From positions 1 through 64,000 of the forward strand of contig NZ_CAJHCR010000022.1 of assembly GCF_904848585.1 (NCBI RefSeq): DNA of 64,000 bases. Reading direction: 5' to 3'. The notes under the pieces were generated by a model. It saw only the letters and a list, made by a program, of their open reading frames with translations, was not told the origin of the DNA and did not search any database. Both the position numbers and the translations under genes were made by a program. This DNA comes from Paraburkholderia kirstenboschensis (GTDB taxonomy: Bacteria > Pseudomonadota > Gammaproteobacteria > Burkholderiales > Burkholderiaceae). Positions 57,556 to 64,000 of this stretch are shown here, piece after piece (the first letter of the stretch is position 1; the number at the start of each line of letters is the position of its first letter).

Positions 57556-60500
57556 ATGCAAACCACCGACAACGTGACGACCCGGTATGAGGGATCACCG
57601 ACTGGCCAGGCCTTCGGCCAGGCACAAGGCACTCAAGCGCTCGCGCCGCAAGCGACGTACGCCGACTACAAGGTGATCCGTCGTAATGGCAGCGTGGTGT
57701 CGTTCGAACCGTCGAAGATCGCCATCGCCGTGACGAAGGCATTCCTCGCCGTCAACGGTGGTCAAGGCGCGGCGTCGGCGCGTGTGCGTGAGCTGGTCGA
57801 GCAACTGACGCAGAACGTGGTGCGCGCGCTGCTGCGCAGCCGTCCGAACGGCGGCACGTTCCATATCGAAGACATTCAGGATCAGGTCGAACTCGCGCTG
57901 ATGCGCGGCGGCGAGCACAACGTCGCACGTGCCTACGTGCTGTATCGCGAGAAGCGCACGCAGGCGCGCGCTCATGACGATCACGCTGCCGCCGGCACGC
58001 CGGGCCTCACGGTCACGGACAACGGCGTGACGCATCCGCTCGACCTCGCTGCACTGCGCGGCATTATCGAGTCCGCTTGCGCGAACCTGGGTGACGCGGT
58101 GAGCGCGGAGCCGATCGTCGCGGAAACGGTGAAGAATCTGTACGACGGCGTGCCGATGAGCCAGGTCTACGACTCGGCGATTCTGGCTGCCCGTACGATG
58201 ATCGAAAAAGATCCGGCCTACAGCCAGGTCACCGCTCGCATCCTGCTGCACACCATCCGCCGCGAGATCCTCGAAGAAGAAGTCACGCAAGCCGAAATGG
58301 GCGAGCGTTATGCCGAATACTTCCCGCAGTTCATCAAGCGCGGCGTGCAAGCCGAGCTGCTCGACGACAAGCTGCTGCAGTTCGACTTGAAGCGCCTGGG
58401 TGCCGCGCTCGACAACAACCGCGACCTGCAATTCGGCTACCTCGGTCTGCAGACGCTGTATGACCGTTACTTCCTGCACCACGACGGCGTGCGTATCGAA
58501 ATGCCCCAGGCATTCTTTATGCGTGTCGCAATGGGCCTGTCGCTGAACGAGATCGACCGCGAAGCGCGCGCGATCGAGTTTTACAACGTGCTGTCGAGCT
58601 TCGACTTCATGTCGTCCACGCCGACGCTGTTCAACTCGGGCACGCGCCGCTCGCAACTGTCGTCGTGCTATCTCACCACAGTCGACGACGACCTGGACGG
58701 CATCTACGAAGCGCTGAAGGAAAACGCGCTGCTCTCGAAGTTTGCCGGCGGTCTCGGCAACGACTGGACGCGTGTGCGTGCGCTCGGCTCGCACATCAAG
58801 GGCACCAATGGCAAGTCGCAAGGCGTCGTGCCGTTCCTGAAGGTCGTCAACGACACGGCAGTCGCCGTGAACCAGGGCGGCAAGCGCAAGGGCGCGGTGT
58901 GCGCGTACCTCGAAACGTGGCACCTGGATATTGAAGAATTCCTCGAGCTGCGCAAGAACACCGGCGACGACCGTCGTCGCACGCACGACATGAACACGGC
59001 GAACTGGATTCCCGACCTGTTCATGAAGCGCGTGATGGAAGGCGGCGACTGGACGCTGTTCTCGCCGTCCACCTGCCCGGATCTGCACGACAAGTTCGGC
59101 GCCGAGTTCGAAGCGGCTTACACGGCTTACGAAGACAAGGTCGCGCGCGGCGAGATCAAGCTGTTCAAGAAGGTGCCCGCGGCGCAACTGTGGCGCAAGA
59201 TGCTCGGCATGCTGTTCGAAACCGGCCACCCGTGGATCACGTTCAAGGACCCGTGCAATGTGCGCTCGCCGCAACAGCACGTCGGCGTCGTCCACTCGTC
59301 GAACCTGTGCACGGAAATCACGCTGAACACGAGCGACTCAGAGATCGCGGTCTGCAACCTGGGCTCCGTGAACCTCGTCGCGCATCTGAAGGAACAGGCC
59401 GACGGCACGCTCGTGCTCGACCACGACAAGCTCAAGCGCACGGTCAGCGTCGCGATGCGCATGCTCGACAACGTGATCGACATCAACTATTACGCAGTCG
59501 CCAAGGCGCGTAACTCGAACCTGAAGCACCGTCCGGTCGGCATGGGCATCATGGGCTTCCAGGACTGCCTGCATCTGCTGCGCACGCCGTACGCGTCGGA
59601 AGAAGCGGTCAAGTTCGCCGACACGTCCATGGAAGCGGTTTGCTATTACGCTTACTACGCGTCGACCGAACTGGCGCAAGAACGCGGCCGTTACTCCAGC
59701 TACCGCGGCTCGCTGTGGGATCGCGGCATCCTCCCGCAAGACTCGGTCAAGCTGCTGGCCGACGCGCGCGGCGGCTATGTCGAAGTCGATTCGAGCGAGT
59801 CGATGGACTGGACGGAACTGCGTGAGCGCATCGCCACTTACGGCATGCGCAACTCGAACTGCATCGCGATCGCGCCGACGGCGACGATCTCGAACATCAT
59901 CGGCGTGTCGGCTTGCATCGAGCCGACGTTCCAGAACCTGTATGTGAAGTCGAACCTGTCGGGCGAGTTCACGGTGGTCAACGACTACCTGGTGCGCGAC
60001 CTGAAGGCGCGCGGCCTGTGGGACGAGGTGATGGTCGCCGACCTGAAGTACTTCGACGGCACGCTCTCGCGCATCGACCGTATTCCGGCCGACCTGCGCG
60101 CGATCTACGCGACCGCGTTCGAAGTCGATCCGAAGTGGCTCGTCGAAGCGGCGTCGCGCCGTCAGAAGTGGATCGACCAGGCGCAGTCGCTGAACATCTA
60201 CATGGGCGGCGCATCGGGTAAGAAGCTCGACGAGATCTACAAGCTCGCATGGGTGCGCGGTCTGAAGACCACGTACTACCTCCGCACGATGGCGGCAACG
60301 CACGTCGAGAAGTCGACGGTCGCTCACGGCGCGCTCAACGCAGTGAGTTGGGGCGGCGGTGAAGGCACGGGTGGTGTCGGCGGCGGCGCGGCAGGCGGCT
60401 TTGGCGCGAGCGGCGGTGCACTGGGCAATGCAGGCGGCCTCCAGGCAGCAGCGGCAGCGCCGGCAGTCGCAGTGGAAGACGCGCCCGAAGCGGACGGTCC

Positions 60501-60558
60501 CGTGTGCATGATGCGTCCGGGCGACCCTGGCTTCGACGAATGCGAGGCTTGCCAGTAA
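57556..60558 (+). CDS. nrdA: ribonucleoside-diphosphate reductase class Ia, alpha subunit NrdA
   Basis: 1000-residue catalytic subunit reducing ribonucleoside diphosphates with NrdB. Two successive ATP-cone-like regions precede the barrel (~33-125, starting YKVIRRNGSVVSFEPSKI, and ~148-245). Active-site residues by family pattern: Cys in SSCYLTT, the NLCTEI motif (Asn, Cys, Glu) and Cys in IAVCNLGS. The C-terminal redox pair is in FDECEACQ. A ~55-residue Gly/Ala-rich linker precedes that tail. The ATG at 57556 is chosen over a TTG two codons earlier. It is larger than the 761-residue E. coli protein because of the extra cone and linker. Confidence 0.96.
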   Translation: MQTTDNVTTRYEGSPTGQAFGQAQGTQALAPQATYADYKVIRRNGSVVSFEPSKIAIAVTKAFLAVNGGQGAASARVRELVEQLTQNVVRALLRSRPNGGTFHIEDIQDQVELALMRGGEHNVARAYVLYREKRTQARAHDDHAAAGTPGLTVTDNGVTHPLDLAALRGIIESACANLGDAVSAEPIVAETVKNLYDGVPMSQVYDSAILAARTMIEKDPAYSQVTARILLHTIRREILEEEVTQAEMGERYAEYFPQFIKRGVQAELLDDKLLQFDLKRLGAALDNNRDLQFGYLGLQTLYDRYFLHHDGVRIEMPQAFFMRVAMGLSLNEIDREARAIEFYNVLSSFDFMSSTPTLFNSGTRRSQLSSCYLTTVDDDLDGIYEALKENALLSKFAGGLGNDWTRVRALGSHIKGTNGKSQGVVPFLKVVNDTAVAVNQGGKRKGAVCAYLETWHLDIEEFLELRKNTGDDRRRTHDMNTANWIPDLFMKRVMEGGDWTLFSPSTCPDLHDKFGAEFEAAYTAYEDKVARGEIKLFKKVPAAQLWRKMLGMLFETGHPWITFKDPCNVRSPQQHVGVVHSSNLCTEITLNTSDSEIAVCNLGSVNLVAHLKEQADGTLVLDHDKLKRTVSVAMRMLDNVIDINYYAVAKARNSNLKHRPVGMGIMGFQDCLHLLRTPYASEEAVKFADTSMEAVCYYAYYASTELAQERGRYSSYRGSLWDRGILPQDSVKLLADARGGYVEVDSSESMDWTELRERIATYGMRNSNCIAIAPTATISNIIGVSACIEPTFQNLYVKSNLSGEFTVVNDYLVRDLKARGLWDEVMVADLKYFDGTLSRIDRIPADLRAIYATAFEVDPKWLVEAASRRQKWIDQAQSLNIYMGGASGKKLDEIYKLAWVRGLKTTYYLRTMAATHVEKSTVAHGALNAVSWGGGEGTGGVGGGAAGGFGASGGALGNAGGLQAAAAAPAVAVEDAPEADGPVCMMRPGDPGFDECEACQ

Positions 60559-61196
60559 GCGTCGAGCAGCAAGCGGGTTCGTTGCTTGCTGACGGGTTCC
60601 AGGTAAAGACCCGCATGCAGCGATCAACGAACCTGATAGAGATGAAGCAGATATAAACCGACGAGCGGCGCGGCGAGCAGGATAGACGAAGTCAGCAAGG
60701 CCGCACCGCTCATCGACAGCAACGAAGCGAAGCACCGAAGCGACGAAGCGACAAGCGCAACGAAGCAACGAGTCGGCACTCCACGAAGCGCGCGAGACAA
60801 CACCCGAGTGCAAGACCCGGCGCTTCACCAACGCTTCGACCGATGGAGCGAACAACGCAGTCGGCCACATGCATCGCTCGACATTGCATTGAACTTCATC
60901 TCGCTAGCGCGGACGAACCGGCAACGCGCAGAGAAGTGCAAGACACAGCAAACGCACTCCGCAATACAGATAGATAGAGCAGCGAAACGACGCTTCAACA
61001 CGTTGCTCTTCGAGCTCGCGAAGCACCTCGACGACACACGTTCAACTCGCTTCGTACGAGGCAACGTACACAGTCTGTTGAACAAAGTGTTGTATGAACG
61101 TAGCAACGCGAATCGAAAACAGGATTTTTCGCGAGCGGACTCTTTTATCGCTCGTGAAAAGATGGTACAAACCGTTCTAAATTGATGGTGACATTT
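60559..61196 (+). other. long nrdA-nrdB spacer with CGAAGC repeats
   Basis: 638 bp without a recognisable gene. The first part has at least six CGAAGC hexamers between 60723 and 60789, some overlapping. The rest is less GC-rich than its neighbours. One open frame (60808-61185, GTG start, 125 codons) ends in TGA overlapping an ATG at 61185, 12 bp before the preferred nrdB start. It has no good Shine-Dalgarno or known motif, and I do not call it a gene. Confidence 0.6.
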
Positions 61197-62429
61197 ATGC
61201 TCAACTGGGATGACGAGATCACTGCCGTAACTCCCTCGAGCGCTACGCAACAGAACGTGTTGCGCAACGCTGCGGGACCGGCTGTCGGTTCGCAAGTCGG
61301 AACGCGTTCCGCTCCTCATGCTCCCTCGGCTCAAGACATCTTCGCGAACGACATCGCTGTCGCTCCCGCTGCTACCGTTGCTCATGCTGCTGGAACCGCT
61401 GCGGTTTCGGAAGCGCGAGTGAATGTCGCCGACAAGCGCATCATCAACGGCCAGACTGACGTGAATCAGTTGGTGCCGTTCAAGTACAAGTGGGCTTGGG
61501 AAAAGTATCTGGCTGGTTGCGCCAACCACTGGATGCCGCAAGAAGTGAACATGTCGCGCGACATCGCCCTCTGGAAAGACCCGAACGGGCTGACCGAAGA
61601 CGAGCGCCGCATCGTCAAGCGCAACCTGGGCTTCTTCGTCACGGCCGACTCCCTCGCCGCCAACAACATCGTGCTGGGCACCTACCGCCACATCACGGCT
61701 CCCGAATGCCGCCAGTTCCTGCTGCGCCAGGCGTTCGAAGAAGCGATCCACACACACGCCTACCAGTACATCGTCGAATCGCTGGGCCTCGACGAGGGCG
61801 AAATCTTCAACGCGTATCACGAGGTCTCCTCGATCCGCGCGAAAGACGAATTCCTCATTCCGTACATCAACGTGCTGACCGATCCGGGTTTCCAGACCGG
61901 CACGCTCGAGACTGACCAGACGCTGCTGCGCTCCCTGATCGTGTTCGCCTGCGTGATGGAAGGCTTGTTCTTCTACGTCGGCTTTACGCAAATCCTGGCG
62001 CTCGGCCGTCAGAACAAGATGACCGGCGCCGCGGAACAGTACCAGTACATCCTGCGCGACGAGTCGATGCACTGCAACTTCGGCATCGACCTCATCAACC
62101 AGATCAAACTTGAAAACCCGCAACTCTGGACGGCTGAGTTCCGCGCGGAAATCCGCGAGATCTTCCAGCAAGCGGTCGAACTTGAATATCGTTACGCAGA
62201 AGACACGATGCCGCGCGGGGTGCTCGGCCTCAATGCGTCGATGTTCAAGAGCTATCTCCGCTTCATCTGCAACCGCCGTTGCCAGCAGATCGGTCTCGAT
62301 CCGCTGTACCCGAACGAGGAAAACCCGTTCCCGTGGATGAGCGAGATGATCGACCTGAAGAAGGAGCGCAACTTCTTCGAGACGCGTGTGATCGAATATC
62401 AGACTGGCGGCGCGCTGACCTGGGAGTGA
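61197..62429 (+). CDS. nrdB: ribonucleoside-diphosphate reductase class Ia, beta subunit NrdB
   Basis: 410-residue di-iron protein that houses the tyrosyl radical. The radical-site pattern E-x2-H-x3-Y is intact (Glu182, His185, Tyr189 in FEEAIHTHAYQY), and Asp151 in TADSLAANN is the first metal ligand. The ~75-residue N-terminus is Ala/Pro/Ser-rich and low in structure. The ATG at 61197 has a GGTGA Shine-Dalgarno; an ATG at 61185 is an alternative. The C-terminal tail (YQTGGALTWE) fits docking to NrdA. Confidence 0.96.
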   Translation: MLNWDDEITAVTPSSATQQNVLRNAAGPAVGSQVGTRSAPHAPSAQDIFANDIAVAPAATVAHAAGTAAVSEARVNVADKRIINGQTDVNQLVPFKYKWAWEKYLAGCANHWMPQEVNMSRDIALWKDPNGLTEDERRIVKRNLGFFVTADSLAANNIVLGTYRHITAPECRQFLLRQAFEEAIHTHAYQYIVESLGLDEGEIFNAYHEVSSIRAKDEFLIPYINVLTDPGFQTGTLETDQTLLRSLIVFACVMEGLFFYVGFTQILALGRQNKMTGAAEQYQYILRDESMHCNFGIDLINQIKLENPQLWTAEFRAEIREIFQQAVELEYRYAEDTMPRGVLGLNASMFKSYLRFICNRRCQQIGLDPLYPNEENPFPWMSEMIDLKKERNFFETRVIEYQTGGALTWE

Positions 62430-62868
62430 TCCGGGTCGTGCCGTAGATGCATTCATCGATGGGGATGCCGTGGGCCTCGGCCGCGGCAATTATGTTTAGG
62501 AGCTGAACCGCCTGATGCAAAGCGTGCCCGGTGCGCCGCGTGCCTTCGCGGCCCACAAACATGACAGGCACTTTGCGAACCCTTCAGTGGGATGGGCAAA
62601 CTTCCCCCCGGAAAAAGTCGCCGGCGTTATCGCCGGTGGCTCGATCAAGCAATTGCCGGTGTTGAAACCCAACACCGATGACATTTGGCGCGCGGTGCCT
62701 TCGGGCACGGCGCGCCTTACCGCATTCATTAGCGTAAGCGCGCGGCACCTGCGTACGCCGATGAATAGCCCGCTTCGTAGCGCGCGCCCTGAGAAGCGTC
62801 CGCGGGAAGCGGGTTTTGACGAAGGGTGTAGTTTGAACTGACTCTCATCTGAAAACCTGAAGGAGAAA
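62430..62868 (+). other. leader of the histone-like gene with three stacked hairpins
   Basis: No gene is supported in this 440-bp stretch. Three hairpins lie close together: GCCGGCG-TTAT-CGCCGGT (62620-62637), CGGTGTT/AACACCG (62657-62677), and a long GGCGCGC-G-GTGCC stem with a TTCG loop (62687-62716). They may form a structured mRNA leader or a small RNA. An open frame of 108 codons (62515-62841) crosses them and looks accidental. Confidence 0.45.
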
Positions 62869-62871
62869 ATG

Positions 62872-63516
62872 ATGGCAACTGCAAAGAAAGCCGCCGCTAA
62901 GAAGCCTGCAGCAAAGAAGGTCGCAGCAAAGAAGGCAGCTCCGGCGAAGAAGGCAGCACCGGCAAAGAAAGTAGCAGCGAAGAAGGCAGCGCCGGCCAAG
63001 AAGGTCGCGGCAAAGAAAGCAGCACCGGCTAAGAAGGTAGCAGCGAAGAAGGCTGCACCGGCTAAGAAGGTTGCAGCCAAGAAAGCCGCACCGGCGAAGA
63101 AGGTAGCCGCGAAGAAGGCAGTGCCGGCGAAGAAGGCCGCAGCGAAGAAGGCAGCACCGGCCAAGAAGGCGGCTGCGAAGAAGGCCGCACCGGCTAAGAA
63201 GGCCGCAGCCAAGAAGGCCGCGCCTGCGAAGAAGGCTGCTGCGAAGAAAGCCGCGCCTGCGAAAAAGGCTGCTGCCAAGAAGGCTGCGCCTGCGAAAAAG
63301 GCTGCTGCTAAAAAGGCTGCGCCTGCCAAGAAGGCTGCTCCTGCGAAGAAGGCCGCTGCTCCTGCGAAGAAGGCTGCGCCTGCCAAGAAGGCTGTCGCCA
63401 AGAAGGCTGCGCCTGCACCCGCTGCGACTTCTGTTTCGAGCGCACCGGCGGCGACGGTGAAGACCGCGCTGAACCCGGCAGCGGCATGGCCGTTCCCGAC
63501 GGGCAGCCGTCCGTAA
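62872..63516 (+). CDS. histone H1-like, alanine/lysine/proline-rich DNA-binding protein
   Basis: 214-residue low-complexity basic protein built from about 16 near-repeats of an AAKKAAPAKK unit, like the C-terminal tail of eukaryotic H1, HctB and AlgP-type proteins. It ends in a non-repetitive tail (NPAAAWPFPTGSRP) often seen in Burkholderia members. It likely compacts DNA. An AAGGAG Shine-Dalgarno lies 6 bp before the ATG at 62872; an ATG at 62869 is equally in frame. Repeat number may vary between strains by slippage. Confidence 0.9.
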   Translation: MATAKKAAAKKPAAKKVAAKKAAPAKKAAPAKKVAAKKAAPAKKVAAKKAAPAKKVAAKKAAPAKKVAAKKAAPAKKVAAKKAVPAKKAAAKKAAPAKKAAAKKAAPAKKAAAKKAAPAKKAAAKKAAPAKKAAAKKAAPAKKAAAKKAAPAKKAAPAKKAAAPAKKAAPAKKAVAKKAAPAPAATSVSSAPAATVKTALNPAAAWPFPTGSRP

Positions 63517-63557
63517 GCAGCTCAGTAAGCAGGTCAGTAAGCAGGTCAGTAAGCAGT
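63513..63557 (+). repeat. 12-bp tandem repeat overlapping the histone-like gene stop
   Basis: Units GTAAGCAGCTCA, GTAAGCAGGTCA, GTAAGCAGGTCA and a partial GTAAGCAG run head to tail. The first TAA is the stop codon of the gene, so each copy repeats a stop in the same frame. Confidence 0.85.
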
Positions 63558-63640
63558 AGAAGTGCTTCGACGCATCGCTCGATGCGTCCAATGATCGAGT
63601 GGCGCTTAACGTAGCTTCGCGAGCGCTACTCGGTCAGGGT

Positions 63641-63673
63641 CCCGTTGCCGGTTTCCGGCGACGGGATTTTTTT
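63641..63673 (+). terminator. terminator of the histone-like gene
   Basis: An 11-bp stem (CCCGTTGCCGG with CCGGCGACGGG, one G-T pair) with a TTT loop is followed by A and seven T. It lies 125 bp after the stop codon. The rest of 63558-63821 shows no gene. Confidence 0.9.
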
Positions 63674-63821
63674 CGTCGGTGCAAAACGTGGAGCGTCGAC
63701 GCGCGGATGCAGTCACGCACGCACGAGCTGCGCGCAGGCGAAAAAAAACGCATGCACAGGGGAGGGCATGCGTGTGAGGTCGACGCGGCCGCGTAATGCC
63801 TGGCCGTTCGAGAGGGGAACC

Positions 63822-64000
63822 TTAGTGCGTGACGCGCGTAACGCCGCCGCTAGAAAGAAGCCGAACACGGTCGCCGGCGCGGAAGATCTCGCCGGTTGAG
63901 CTTTGCGTAATTGCGCGGATGTCGCCGTTGTCGAGCCGCACGGTAACCTCCAGACCGTCGCGCACGGCCACGCTGTTCTCGACCGTGTTGCCGGCCACCG
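63822..64000 (-). CDS. glycine-zipper/SlyB-type envelope protein, C-terminus (partial)
   Basis: The last 59 codons of a minus-strand gene that continues beyond the window. The peptide opens VAGNTVENSVAVRDGLEV, then has VRLDNGDIRAITQ, and ends FRAGDRVRLLSSGGVTRVTH, the usual ending of glycine-zipper 2TM outer-membrane lipoproteins in Burkholderia. The signal peptide and zipper are not visible, so the family call rests on the tail alone. Confidence 0.7.
   Translation of the reverse strand, partial: VAGNTVENSVAVRDGLEVTVRLDNGDIRAITQSSTGEIFRAGDRVRLLSSGGVTRVTH

Noticed and set aside
57595..59295. 566-codon minus-strand open frame inside nrdA
   Set aside because: Antisense frame produced by GC-rich third positions; no motif seen.
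60808..61185. 125-codon frame between nrdA and nrdB as a gene
   Set aside because: GTG start without Shine-Dalgarno, codon choice unlike neighbours, no motif. Its TGA overlapping an ATG near the nrdB start is noted in the findings but could be chance.
62515..62841. 108-codon open frame between nrdB and the histone-like gene
   Set aside because: It crosses three strong hairpins including a TTCG-loop stem, and the only AGGAG is about 12 bases from the start. No family recognised.
62872..63516. CRISPR-like repeats
   Set aside because: The repeats are in-frame coding repeats of a Lys/Ala/Pro protein with no spacers.

Overview
This 64-kb window reads as chromosome of a Burkholderiaceae betaproteobacterium, most likely Paraburkholderia or Burkholderia. 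The reasons are high-GC coding sequence, a complete mra/dcw division cluster in the Burkholderia order followed by a Prx5-type peroxiredoxin and lpxC, a CNP1-type lipoprotein between proB and rppH, and an alanine/lysine-rich histone H1-like protein next to nrdAB. It is mostly conserved housekeeping sequence. The one clear mobile element is a group II intron upstream of secA.

Layout. 1-100: 3' end of a 5S rRNA gene and its terminator, closing an rrn operon. 193-7066: a lipocalin-type gene remnant, an M20 amidohydrolase, a molybdopterin oxidoreductase, an acyl-CoA ligase (fadD-like) and an outer-membrane porin. 7369-8007: coq7. 8299-25905: the mra/dcw cluster mraZ-rsmH-ftsL-ftsI-murE-murF-mraY-murD-ftsW-murG-murC-ddl-ftsQ-ftsA-ftsZ, all on + and largely joined by ATGA overlaps. 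It makes the peptidoglycan precursor lipid II and the divisome, and starts from a promoter overlapped by MraZ-type 10-bp repeats. 26123-28409: peroxiredoxin, lpxC and a divergent dciA-like gene.

28650-31424: a hairpin-rich segment without convincing coding, directly followed by a group II intron with a reverse transcriptase/maturase-HNH protein. Both lie between dciA and secA, in the secA sense. 31530-37075: secA, argJ, a DUF815 ATPase and a mutT-type Nudix gene. 37179-42559 (minus): yacG, zapD, coaE and the type IV pilus genes pilD, pilC, pilB. 42707-45351 (minus): a CBS-domain membrane protein, tRNA-Pro(CGG) and ispB. 45497-48714: rplU-rpmA-obgE-proB. 48802-50189 (minus): a CNP1 lipoprotein and rppH. 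50488-57016: proS, marC-like, hpt and ffh (minus), a CcsA/YpjD-like protein, a small PP0621-type protein and ampD. 57135-62429: nrdA and nrdB. 62872-63516: histone H1-like gene. 63822-64000 (minus): C-terminus of a glycine-zipper-type envelope protein.

The least routine signals are the structured segment before the intron, a four-member 12-bp-phased array of DnaA-box-like sites plus paired NrdR boxes upstream of nrdA, a terminator hairpin abutting the Shine-Dalgarno of the TTG-started CNP1 gene, the truncated lipocalin gene at the rrn edge, and the long nrdA-nrdB spacer. I did not find a clearly new multi-gene system. The structured segment is the best candidate for something undescribed.
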